DNA of 64,000 bases from Papaver somniferum (Eukaryota > Streptophyta > Magnoliopsida > Ranunculales > Papaveraceae), in assembly GCF_003573695.1 (NCBI RefSeq), contig NC_039359.1, forward strand, positions 142,063,112 through 142,127,111, written 5' to 3'. Under the pieces are notes generated by a model. It searched no databases. It saw only the letters and a list, made by a program, of their open reading frames with translations, and was not told the origin of the DNA. A program made the position numbers and the translations under genes. Positions 55,218 through 64,000 of this stretch are shown one piece after another; within the stretch, counting starts at the first letter, position 1, and the number at the start of each line of letters is the position of its first letter.

Positions 55218-56378
55218 ATGATGGTTCATGTACCACCATGGTCACTGTATGATCAAGATTCAGTTTCTGGTAACAACAACAATATGATGTATCAACTTCC
55301 AGTAAGCGGAGTTGGTTCTGGTTGTAACAGCAACAACATCAACAATGGAGGAGATTACTCGCCGTTATGCATGAGTGAAGCGATTTCAGCTTTATCACGT
55401 TATTTACCATCAAACGATCTTGATTCAGATGATTCAGACTTATCATCAGTCGTTGATGCTTATTCCTGTGATGAGTTTCGTATGTATGAGTTCAAAGTAA
55501 GGAGATGTTCAAGAGGAAGATCACATGATTGGACTGAATGTCCATACGCACATCCAGGTGAGAAAGCAAGAAGAAGAGATCCCCGGAAGTTTCATTATTC
55601 CGGTTCCGCTTGTCCTGATTTCCGGAAAGGGAATTGCAAAAGAGGTGATACTTGTGAATACGCACACGGCGTGTTTGAGTGTTGGTTGCACCCAGCTCGT
55701 TATCGTACGCAGCCTTGTAAAGATGGTACCAGTTGTCGTCGTCGTGTTTGTTTCTTTGCTCATACACCTGAACAGTTGAGGATTCTTCCGAGTCAGTCTC
55801 AACTCAGTCCTAGAAATGAGTCTTCACCACCGAGTTACGATGGTTCGCCACTTCGTGTCGCTTTGGATTCTTACTATGTTGGTTCTTCACCTACTTCTAC
55901 TTTGAATCTGTCGCCACCGATGTCTCCTAATTCTGGGTCACCACCTATGTCTCCAAGTACTGGTATGGGTCGGTCTATTATTGGGTCCAACTCGGTTAAT
56001 GAAATGATCTTGAATCTTCGTAATTTACAGCTTAACAAAGTGAAATCTGCACCTTCTTCATGGGTTCTTGGTAGTTCTAGTTTTTGTTCACCTAGGGCTA
56101 GTTCTAGCCTTCGTCCTGGTTTTAGCAGTTTGCCAACGACTCCAACTCGGACTCCAACAGCAACTAGGTCTGGTGGAGTTGGGTATCTCGATTTTTGGGA
56201 TCAGTGTAGTTCTCTGGAAGAAGAACCAGCAATGGAGAGAGTTGAATCCGGTAGAAACTTACGTTCAAAGATTTATGAAAAGCTTAGCAAGGAAAACTCC
56301 TTTGGACGTGAACGAGTTGACTCAGTTCCTGGCTCTTGTGGTCCTGATGTTCAGTGGGTTTCCGAGCTTGTCAAGTGA
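55218..56378 (+). CDS. RR-type tandem CCCH zinc-finger protein, AtTZF2/TZF3 (OZF)-like
   Basis: Intact, intronless, 386 residues, as usual for this plant family. The start is ATG 55218; a second Met follows at once, and upstream sequence is a stop-rich leader. The Arg-rich region (about 91-129: [20 protein letters not shown]) precedes the two fingers: Cys132, Cys140, Cys146, His150 and Cys167, Cys173, Cys178, His182. Their spacing is C-X7-C-X5-C-X3-H-X16-C-X5-C-X4-C-X3-H, diagnostic of RR-TZF proteins. An N-terminal VHVPPWSL and [13 protein letters not shown], plus C-terminal [33 protein letters not shown] and a final WVSELVK, match the OZF1/OZF2 subgroup. There are no ankyrin repeats. Related proteins bind AU-rich RNA, sit in cytoplasmic granules, and act in ABA, salt and oxidative stress responses; that role is inferred here. 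It is the only intact host gene in the window. Confidence 0.95.
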   Translation: MMVHVPPWSLYDQDSVSGNNNNMMYQLPVSGVGSGCNSNNINNGGDYSPLCMSEAISALSRYLPSNDLDSDDSDLSSVVDAYSCDEFRMYEFKVRRCSRGRSHDWTECPYAHPGEKARRRDPRKFHYSGSACPDFRKGNCKRGDTCEYAHGVFECWLHPARYRTQPCKDGTSCRRRVCFFAHTPEQLRILPSQSQLSPRNESSPPSYDGSPLRVALDSYYVGSSPTSTLNLSPPMSPNSGSPPMSPSTGMGRSIIGSNSVNEMILNLRNLQLNKVKSAPSSWVLGSSSFCSPRASSSLRPGFSSLPTTPTRTPTATRSGGVGYLDFWDQCSSLEEEPAMERVESGRNLRSKIYEKLSKENSFGRERVDSVPGSCGPDVQWVSELVK

Positions 56379-56945
56379 AAAAGTTGAAGACGAAAATGGG
56401 TTTCTTTCTTCTTTATGGTTCAAATGATTTTTTGTGGGTTTTAATCTGTAGACCCTAATTTTTTGTTATTGTGAATAGCATGCAAAGGAGATTTGCAGCA
56501 TGACAAGCAGAAGAAGAAGAAAGATGAATTTTGAAGAAAAATGGGGGGGAATTATCATTAACAGCGGGGGTACCAAGTGTTTTCTGTGAATAGTTTTAAT
56601 GCATTATGGAAGGGGTTTAGTAAAGGGGTTCCTATTTCGGATTTTTTTTTTGGATTTTGAAGTTCATCTGCAGCAGCCAGCAGCAGCAGCATCATGATGA
56701 TGATGATCATCATCTTATGAAGAAGCAAAATTGTACAGCTTGCTTAGGTTTTGCAAGCCTAATTTCAACGTGTTCTTATTTTGTTTTTAATGGTTTTTTG
56801 TTAATTACATTCCTAATATCTCTACTGATCTTATTATTATTATCATCTCTTTATGTAAAAGCTTTGGAACTCTTTTACTTGTAATCATCAATTAATGTAA
56901 TATATTTCCATTTCTCAATTTGAATATATTTCTTGATATTCATCT
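56379..56945 (+). other. Probable 3'-UTR of the TZF gene
   Basis: T-rich sequence with a GCAGCAGCAGCATCATGATGATGATG-like microsatellite at 56670-56715. AATGTAATATAT near 56893 is a plausible plant poly(A) region. No other gene was recognised. Confidence 0.5.
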
Positions 56946-58354
56946 ATCATCTTACATAGAATCTAAGAAGAAGCTGTTCAAATGTCCAAATCAAATGCTT
57001 ATAAAATCTATGGACTGTTTTGTGCTTTTGTGACCAAGTTCGGCTCCCAAGTTCAAATGTTGTCTGTAGACATTCAAACCCCAATATCTGCGAATTCCAG
57101 TAAAATCTCCTCTAGAATAATAACTTTTGTCCCACTTCTGGCTGTGTGTGTGTCTTTGAAAATGGTAAAACAATCAACATTTCTTCTTTAAACAAAGCAA
57201 AGAGAAGTACAATGATTATCTTATGCTTTTCTTTCTTTCCAAAAACTAAAACCAGAACAGAACAAAGTGTGGGCTTTTCAGAAACCTTGCTTGGTTTTAT
57301 CTCAATTTATTTTTTTAATATATTCTTTTTTTCTTCTCTTTGATGTGGATGGGGAGGGACTGCTGCTTCTTGCTGGTGATGTGGAAAGAGTTTATCATCT
57401 TAGGTATCCTTATCTGATTATTATGAATTATCTTAAGCAGCAAGTTGCAAAATGTTTAAGGTTTTTTTAATTGATTTTGTAATGTTTTATCTTGACAAAT
57501 GTAGCTTATGTTTGTGATTAAAGATGTAAGTAGTGGGTCTATTGAGATTGACATATCCATGTGGTAACGTAATTAACCGTTCAATTATACTACATTAGAT
57601 TAGTGTGGTCAGTAGAGTAATTAATAAACTCGTTGTATTATAATACTACTAGTTGTTTGAGAAACTACTGTATACCGTGATAATGGTTGATGGCGATCTG
57701 CGGTTTTGATGTTGGAGTTGTTTTAAAATGGAGAGGATCCTGGTCTTACGCCCACTGATGCTTTTCTTTAGCTTTTTGGTTTCAAGAATTTAGGGATTTC
57801 TTTGTCAGTAGCGTAGTGTAGTGTACTCATTACTTTTTCTTATCTGGTGCAATAGTTCCACGACTGTGGGGGTTTTGGTGCGTTGAACGTAATTTTTTAT
57901 CTGATTCAAATGTATTTTCTTTTTCCGTTTGTTTATCCTTAAAAAATTTGATGCTTACGAGTTTTAGAACTCAGATCAGTGATAAGTTTGGTATCATAAC
58001 TTTACCAGTGACACCGGCCTGATTCAGATGTTACAAGGATGTGACGGACTTACAAGTACTTAGCGAATTCGACAGGGGTACTAGTACCAAGCAAAAAACA
58101 ACTCTTTCATCTTTGGGTCTCGATAAACCCTGCCATGAAATCTGATAAACCCAGTAACAACCTTAAAATGAAAATATGAGGACCTTGGTGGATGGAAGTC
58201 GCCAAGTCATAAAACTAGCATCTCCAACGAGTGTAGTGGAAGGTTGCGCTAGCATATAAATGCGGCCTTAAGGGAATCATCTCTCTTGAAAAAATTGTGA
58301 TAAGATGCACACAGTAGTTACGACATGTATACATCCTCCTAGATCCTAATATTG
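56946..58354. other. No gene recognised
   Basis: Short open frames only (60-70 codons), no domains. AT-rich intergenic sequence. Confidence 0.4.
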
Positions 58355-58480
58355 CGTTTGGGCATACATTCAGAAGTAATTTTTTGATTTCTAGAAGTCA
58401 AAAAATATAAGTAGGTAGTTTGGGTGTAAAATCTCAGAATGATTCTTGAAACAAAAAATTTTGACTTTTTGTGAAGCAAA
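58355..58480. mobile_element. MITE relative with GCGTTTGGGCATACATTCAG end
   Basis: GCGTTTGGGCATACATTCAG, then AGAAGTAATTTTTTGATTTC and TAGAAGTCAAAAAATA, match the MITE family at 44290 and 59930. The right end is not clear. Confidence 0.45.
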
Positions 58481-59183
58481 ATATATCGACATTAAAGAGT
58501 TAAACCGTCAAAAATACACCACACCGCACCACACAAGATATCTATCGAGTGGCGTGTTCCAAAATCACTTCAACAGAAATGAGTCAAAAACCATTTCTGA
58601 GACTTCCAAGTTATACAACTTGTTTTACCATGGTTTGCACAACTTGTAGATCATCATCAGAGGTCTTGTACGAGGCCTTTTCTATATTGAACTACTTTTG
58701 GAAGTTGTTTCCCCTAAACCGAATAATTGGTCACTCGTTCATGCTTATTCTTTCGAGTTTTTAATAGTCGTATTCTTGCTCATAGTTATCTGTGATTCTC
58801 ATACCGTATTTTCAAGATACAGGAGTTGTTCAAACCATGTCGACAATTTGTAAGGTCTAGGATTGAAATATGTGGACATGACTTATTTTGTTTGATATGG
58901 GTGTCATTGGCAATGCTCAAAAGCCTTAAACCACGTAATTGAAATATCAGGAACAGAAAAGAAGAAGAGCCAAATTAAGGTTCAAAAGAGTAAAGACAAA
59001 TCGGTTCTTGATCACTTTTGATAGCAAAATCTCCTTTTGAAAAAACTAAAATGATGATCGTTTTTTATCTTCCAATGTAACAAATGACCGCTGTATATCT
59101 AATGAAAAAAGAGAGGAAGTTGAGAGCTTTTGAAAGAAATCAAGAGTCAAGGATTCAAATTGATTGCTTCTTACGAAAATAAT
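58481..59183. other. No gene recognised
   Basis: Nothing identified between the two MITEs. Confidence 0.4.
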
Positions 59184-59185
59184 TA

Positions 59186-59446
59186 CTCCCTCCGTTCCTA
59201 AATAATAGGCTGGTTTTCATAAATAGATGTTTCAAATAAATAGGCTGGTCTCCTAATTGGGAAAGTCAAATGTTACTGTAGTTTTCTGGGATCACTTTTC
59301 TCGTAACTTTTTTTGATGACAAGTGTCGTGAGGACCATTTCACTTCACTTCTTTTATTGACAAGTGTCATGAGGACCACTTTGAATGATTAATTCTCTTA
59401 ATTTTCTCTAAAAACAAAACCAGCCTATTAATTAGGAACAGAGGGA
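59186..59446. mobile_element. Stowaway-type MITE, 261 bp
   Basis: It starts CTCCCTCCGTTCCTAAATAA then TAGGCTGGTTTT. It ends AAAACCAGCCTATTAATTAG then GAACAGAGGGA. TA flanks both sides (59184-59185, 59447-59448). Internally GACAAGTGTCRTGAGGACCA is present twice (about 59320 and 59360). Confidence 0.88.
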
Positions 59447-59929
59447 TAAGAATCCAATCCCAGGCCCAGCTCGATAACATGTAACGCACGCAAACAATTG
59501 CCGGGAGTTTGATTCTGTGCGCACTTTTTCCGACCACTATTTACATAATATTTCAATTCATTCTCGTATTAATTTTGATAGATATGTAAAAAGGAGCCAA
59601 ATTCTTGATATATCGTTTGTTGAAAAACTAACCGTTAATTACTTGACTTATCAAATGAAAATGCCAAACTACACGAGGACGTAGAATGTTCGATCATCTT
59701 CAAACCAGTTGAATTAACATGCCTAATGTGACTTATTTCAGAATTACAAAATTGTTTTGCCCCACTACGTCCCTGGTCGAAATGCTGATAAATCCACGTC
59801 TTTTTCACTTGACTAAAGTGAAAGGTGGATCAGTTTGTTCTTTCTTTAATTTTCTGGTAAACTTTTGATTGTAGTCGACAAAAGGCGTTAGGAGGATTAA
59901 CAAAATTTCAGGTTTCAACGATTTTTGGG
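59447..59929. other. No gene recognised
   Basis: AT-rich intergenic sequence. Confidence 0.4.
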
Positions 59930-60564
59930 GAAGTGCTTCTGCTTCTGGAAACGTAGAAGTCAAGGAACAGAAATCAAAAACAAAAAAAGTTTGCTTCATC
60001 AAAAGTTGATTTTTTTGGCTTCTAGAACCTTGTGTTTTTAGGGGCCACTCAAAAGGAATTAGAGACCACCTTTTTATTCCCATCCATTGAAGGAGGTTAA
60101 GGATTATCTTAAAAATAGAAAATTGTCTATATTGTCCTTCATCTTTATACTAAATTTAAAGTTATATCATTTATTTTCATAATCATATCATTCCTCCTCT
60201 TCTTCTCTTTTCTACCATTAAATTTTTTTTCATCATTTTAATTTTGATTGAAAACAAAGATCGTCTATCAAACAAATGTAATGATTGATTGTTTAAAATT
60301 AAAACCCAAAATTCATTAACCTTAAACTTGAAACTTAGAACATAAAAAAAAAAGGAGTTCAACAAAGAAAACGAATAGATGATAGTAGTTGTGATTCAAA
60401 ATTAGGATTTGATTACTTGAAATCAAAAATTTGATCCGAAAATTTTCTTGGATTTACAGTAGCAGAAACATAATCGGTATATAACTATCTATTTTACCTA
60501 CCGATTATGGTTGATGTTCTTGGATTTACACTAGCAGAAACATAATTGGTAGATAATAATCTAG

Positions 60565-60630
60565 TTTACCTACCGATTATGGTTGATGTTCTTCGTTTCT
60601 TAAGAACATCAACCATAATCGGTAGGTAAA
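60565..60630. repeat. Perfect 29 bp inverted repeat
   Basis: Arms 60565-60593 and 60602-60630 are exact reverse complements with an 8 bp spacer. Each arm contains TACCGATTATGGTTGATG. Further single copies of the arm lie just upstream (about 60496-60525). Confidence 0.9.
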
Positions 60631-60910
60631 TAGATCGATATCTACCGATTATTCTTGATTCTAAAAATTAAATTTCTCTGTACAAAAAGTTATGCACAAC
60701 CGATAGATAATGAACACCATTAACTACCGATTGTGAAAGTAGAAAATTTTGAAATTTTTGTTAAGTTTTGAAAATTTGAATTTGAGGCCATGAACACAAT
60801 CGGCAGATAATAAGCATCACTTATTAACACAATTTACTTCCGATTATGGTAGTACTAAAATTCGAAAATTAAGTATATTCGGAGGTTAAAGTAACACACA
60901 TTTTAGGGCC

Positions 60911-61330
60911 AATATACATTCGGAAGTCAAATTTACTACCGATTATGGTAGTGCTAAAATTCGAAAATTGAGTATATTCGGAGGTTAAAGTAATACACTT
61001 TACCACCGATTATGGTAGTACCAAAGTTCGAAAATTTTAGGATTTTGGCAAAATCTCATTTTGGGGCCAATATACGTTCGGAAGTTAAATTTACTACCGA
61101 TTATGGTAGTGCTAAAATTCGAAAATTTAGTATATTCGGAGGTTAAAGTAACACACTTTACTACCGATTATGGTAGTACCAAAGTTCGAAAATTTTAGGA
61201 TTTTGGCAAAATCTCATTTTGGGGACAATATATATTCGGAAGTTAAATTTACTACCGATTATGGTAGTACCAAAATTTGAAAATTTAACACATTCGGAGG
61301 TTAACGTAACACACTTTACTACCGATTGTA
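60911..61330 (+). repeat. 158 bp tandem repeat, about 2.7 copies
   Basis: Units start at 60911, 61069 and 61227 (AATATAYRTTCGGAAGT). Each holds two TTACTACCGATTATGGTAGT blocks and one TATTCGGAGGTTAAAGTAA block. Copies differ by only a few bases. Confidence 0.88.
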
Positions 61331-61513
61331 GAATTAACTACCGATTGTGGAACGGTAATTTTTCCATTATGAAATACGCGAGATAAGGGCTAGCTTCAAT
61401 TTACGTTTAGGTGACCATATTTTGTCTTATTGTTGGCCCCTAATTCCTTTTGGGTGGCCCCCTAAAAATGCTAGGTTCTAGAAGTCAATTTGAAATTATA
61501 TACCCAAATTAAT

Positions 61514-61651
61514 CAGGATTTATAAAGGGACCAGTCCTACTAGGAGCTGATACCATTCCATATAAGAAAAATAGGTATTAAGCGATCCTGATCGGTAGAT
61601 CGATGAAATGGTATCAGCCCATAGTAGGACTGGTATCCCCCTTTATAAATC
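61514..61651. mobile_element. MITE with GGGGATACCAG ends, copy 2
   Basis: GGATTTATAAAGGGACCAGT continues CCTACTAGGAGCTGATACC and is mirrored at the right by GGTATCAGCCCATAGTAGGA and CTGGTATCCCCCTTTATAAA. It is the same family as 5141-5304. It lies within the outer MITE. Confidence 0.8.
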
Positions 61652-61725
61652 ATGAAATAATTTCTAATTTTTTTTACTTCCAGAAGTAAAAAGATAGTTT
61701 TTGGATGTGTATCCAAACAGCCTAT

Positions 61726-61849
61726 TTGAATATTAGATACAGTAAAAATGAAATCCACAAATTGTTTTACTAGGGTTTGCAAGAACTAGGCGCACACAAC
61801 TTGTAGCTCATCAGAAGTCTTAGATTAATGTAAAAACTCCTCTTATAAG
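61726..61849. other. No gene recognised
   Basis: Short gap before the LINE. The left edge of the LINE is not sharply defined. Confidence 0.4.
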
Positions 61850-62454
61850 AGGACTTCTTACTGAAAATGGCGCAGGTTACACTCAGCGGATCCCTTTTTT
61901 TTATCAGAAGCAACCTGGTAACCTTTGCCCTGCCTGCTTCATTTTGGATCATAATGAGGATGAGTGTGAAAACAAGGCTAAATTTGTCAGAGCTTTAGCA
62001 AACAAAGCTCTTTAAGTTTGGCCAAACCAATTTGTCTCTTCAAGATGTTATGGCCATGAACCCAAAGTATGGGGATGGATATCCAATCAAGATTAACAAG
62101 AAGGTTTCTAATAAGAAGGCGGCTGCAGCAAACAAAGTGGTCTTTCAGAGGCTTCTGATGGCTATCATGTCACCGCAGTATTTTCTGAGGAAAGAGGCAG
62201 TAACTCGGAGCAAGGAGAAAGCTCTAGTCAAAGAAAAGGAAAAAGAGTTAGAGAGAATGTGGCTAGAAACATCAACTTTGATAATTCAATCTTCATGGAT
62301 GCAGACAGCCAAGGAGAAAACAGTATCTACCAGAATGCAGCTGAATTGCAAGTCATTGACCACCACCAACCTGGAGAATGGGATCAACACTGTGACGCTG
62401 ACACTTTGTACCTTCAAGGAAAAGGAAAACAAGACCATGAATACAATTTAATAC
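61850..62454 (+). pseudogene. LINE ORF1 (gag-like) C-terminal part
   Basis: The zinc knuckle CPACFILDHNEDEC (C-X2-C-X4-H-X4-C, from about 61926) is intact and followed by ENKAKFVRALANKAL and a stop. The next stretch continues in a second frame (62032-62250: LQDVMAMNPKYGDGYPIK, NKKAAAANKVV). The acidic C-terminus returns to the first frame (62259 on: FDNSIFMDADSQ, LQVIDHHQPGEWDQHC). That makes two frameshifts. The N-terminal RNA-binding region is missing, so the copy is 5' truncated or hidden in decayed sequence. The protein would coat LINE RNA. Confidence 0.7.
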
Positions 62455-62567
62455 ACTCTCATTTTACCTGCAAAGTTCATTTCTTACTCTTTATTCAACT
62501 TTTAATTTCTTTAAATTCACACTCCAATAGATTTTATTACTCTCAATCAAACGTTGTCTTATAAAAC

Positions 62568-64000
62568 ATGAAAGTTTTAGCTTGGAACTACCAGGGCATT
62601 TGCCAAAAAGATACTAGAGACCATTTAAAACAATGCATAAATATAAACGATCCCTACCTTGTGTTCATATCTGAAACAAAAACAAGTAACGCAAAAACAA
62701 ACTCATACATTAGGCACTTTGGTTTTCCTAATTACTGGTCACAGTCCTCTATTGGACTATCTGTAGGTATATCCATTCTCTGGAAGGATGGTATGGGGGT
62801 TAAAATTTTAAATGAAATTAGAAACCAAGTCGACTTGATTGTTTCAGTTGGACCAAAAAATATGCAATGGCTTCTAACCTGTCTGTATGGAAGCACAAAA
62901 TACAATAAAAATAAAGTTCTGTGGGAAACTTTAACAACAAGGAGCAAAAATAATCAAAATCCATGGTTGATCATCGGTGATCTGAACATTACCATCAATT
63001 CTGAAGAGAATAATTCAGCGCCAAACACATCACAATCCAATATCAACAAGAGGATAAAGGAGTGCCGTCAACAAACTGATCTTCTTGATGTCAAGGCAAC
63101 ATGAAACCCATACACTTGGAGAAATCATAGGAAGGATGATCAATTTGCTCAAGCCAAACTGGATAGAGCTATGGCAAACTCACACTGGCATGAGAATTTT
63201 CACTCAGCAACGGTACAATGTCTTGCAACATTTGGATCAGACCATGCACCAATCCTTCTTCAGACCAACCCAACAGAGAAGCAATTCAAAAAACCATTCC
63301 GACTCTATGAGAATTGGTTGAAACACGATTCTTGCAAAGAAGCAGTTGTCAAAGCTTGGAAACAACCTCAGCAAGGTTCTGCAGCATATCAAATGGTATC
63401 AAGGTTAAAGCTCACCAAAAAAGAAATCCAGAGGTGGAATTTTGAGGTTTTTGGAAATGTCAACCATCACATTAAAGAAACTGAGAAAAAAATTCTAGAC
63501 ACACAAGAGCATCATCCTCAAGATAAAACTGTTATACAGGATCTTCACAAAGAACTCAGATTTTGGTACAAAGTTGATTCAGATATGAAATACCAAAACT
63601 CAAGAGAAAATGTTCTAAAGAATGAAAGTAGGAACACAAAATACTTTCACTCAGAGGCAAATTACAGAAGAAGAAGGAATCAAATCGACTCCCTAAAAGA
63701 TGAGTTGAATATCTGGCATTCGGAAAGGAAAGATATTGATCAGCTTCTCAACAACCATTTTGATGCCATTACTACCACTTCAAATCCACAGAGGTATGAG
63801 GAAATTCTTTCTCTCATCACACCCTGCATCACACCATAGGACAATATCAACTTAACAAGAATCCCAGACTTGGAAGAGATAAAGAAGACAGTGTTTCAGA
63901 TCAAATCTTGGGCTGCTCCAGGCCCAGACGGATTTCAAGCGGGGTTCTACCAACAATGCTGGAATGTTGTAGGTAATGATATCTCTCAAATGATTCAATT
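62568..64000 (+). pseudogene. LINE ORF2: endonuclease and start of RT, almost open, runs off the window
   Basis: It starts MKVLAWNYQGICQKDTRD (ATG 62568). The AP-endonuclease motifs are all visible: WNYQG at 6-10, FISETKTS (catalytic Glu) at about 33-40, IIGDLN at about 135-140, and FGSDHAPIL near 63230. After an RT-linker with WNFEVFGNVNHHIKETEKK it reaches the RT start, IKSWAAPGPDGFQAGFYQQC. One frame is kept over 1.43 kb, broken only by TGA at 63102-63104 and TAG at 63837-63839. Each looks like a single substitution, because homology continues at once on both sides. ORF2 nicks target DNA and reverse-transcribes LINE RNA there. The RT core lies outside the window. Confidence 0.85.

Larger units (their letters stand above)
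60028..61475. mobile_element. 1.45 kb TIR element with ACCGATTATGG repeats
   Basis: Inverted ends of about 45 bp: TTTTTAGGGGCCACTCAAAA continuing GGAATTAGAG on the left, mirrored on the right by CTAATTCCTTTTGGGTGGCC then CCCTAAAAA. TTCTAGAA flanks it at 60020-60027 and 61476-61483. This 8-mer is itself a palindrome, so its value as a target duplication is limited. No coding sequence. The interior is packed with ACCGATTATGG motifs. Confidence 0.75.
59930..61725. mobile_element. Outer MITE split by two later insertions
   Basis: The left part, 59930-60027, reads GTGCTTCTGCTTCTGGAAAC then GTAGAAGTCA. The right part, 61476-61513 and 61652-61725, contains ACTTCCAGAAGTAAAAAGAT and ends near TGTATCCAAACAGCC. 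Without the two insertions this is a 210 bp MITE like that at 44290. Edges are approximate. Confidence 0.55.

Noticed and set aside
1..64000. tRNA or rRNA genes
   Set aside because: No cloverleaf with conserved A/B boxes or rRNA segment was recognised. The tRNA-like matches seen are retrotransposon primer-binding sites.

Overview
The window is eukaryotic nuclear DNA from a eudicot plant. It is AT-rich, has GT-AG introns and plant transposon families, and holds one clear plant-type tandem CCCH zinc-finger gene. The styles of the long terminal repeats (LTRs) and long repeats remind me of poppies (Papaver, Ranunculales). That assignment is from memory, is tentative, and was not tested by any search.

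Almost everything is transposable-element sequence, much of it nested. (1) 1-2376: a decayed RRM splicing-factor exon and two truncated CACTA transposon ends. (2) 2600-21990: two direct copies of one block (gag 5' part of a Tnt1-like copia element, its leader and primer-binding site, and a 1.5 kb non-coding module). The second copy is split by a complete minus-strand copia element (6587-12062, its own LTR interrupted by a MITE), a 4.9 kb Mutator-like element carrying host alpha/beta-hydrolase exons (12200-17078), and a 2.6 kb Mutator-like element (17729-20328). The first copy carries a small MITE and a 5'-truncated LINE. (3) 22812-23298: two small hAT-type elements. (4) 24775-38131: a recently inserted Ty3/gypsy element of the Tat type on the minus strand, with near-identical 857/858 bp LTRs and a perfect 5 bp target duplication. 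It also carries a five-exon gene in the opposite direction between integrase and 3' LTR. (5) 38880-43295: a minus-strand LINE split by a 2.8 kb solo LTR. (6) 43935-47166: Stowaway- and Tourist-like MITEs. (7) 47885-51640: a plus-strand LINE split by a small TIR element and a 950 bp solo LTR related to the gypsy LTR. (8) 52300-54470: a LINE RNase H remnant and a TIR element enclosing a captured DUF7950-like gene piece. (9) 55218-56378: the only intact host gene, an intronless AtTZF2/TZF3 (OZF)-like protein. (10) 58355-61725: MITEs, one holding a 1.45 kb TIR element and another MITE. (11) 61850-64000: a plus-strand LINE with ORF1 remnants and an almost open ORF2 that runs off the window.

The host content is the TZF gene plus captured or decayed fragments of three other genes. 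The most unusual parts are the antisense spliced gene in the gypsy element, the gene-capturing TIR elements, and the repeated appearance of short palindromic motif arrays inside unrelated TIR elements. No tRNA, rRNA or CRISPR feature was recognised. All alignments were made by eye.
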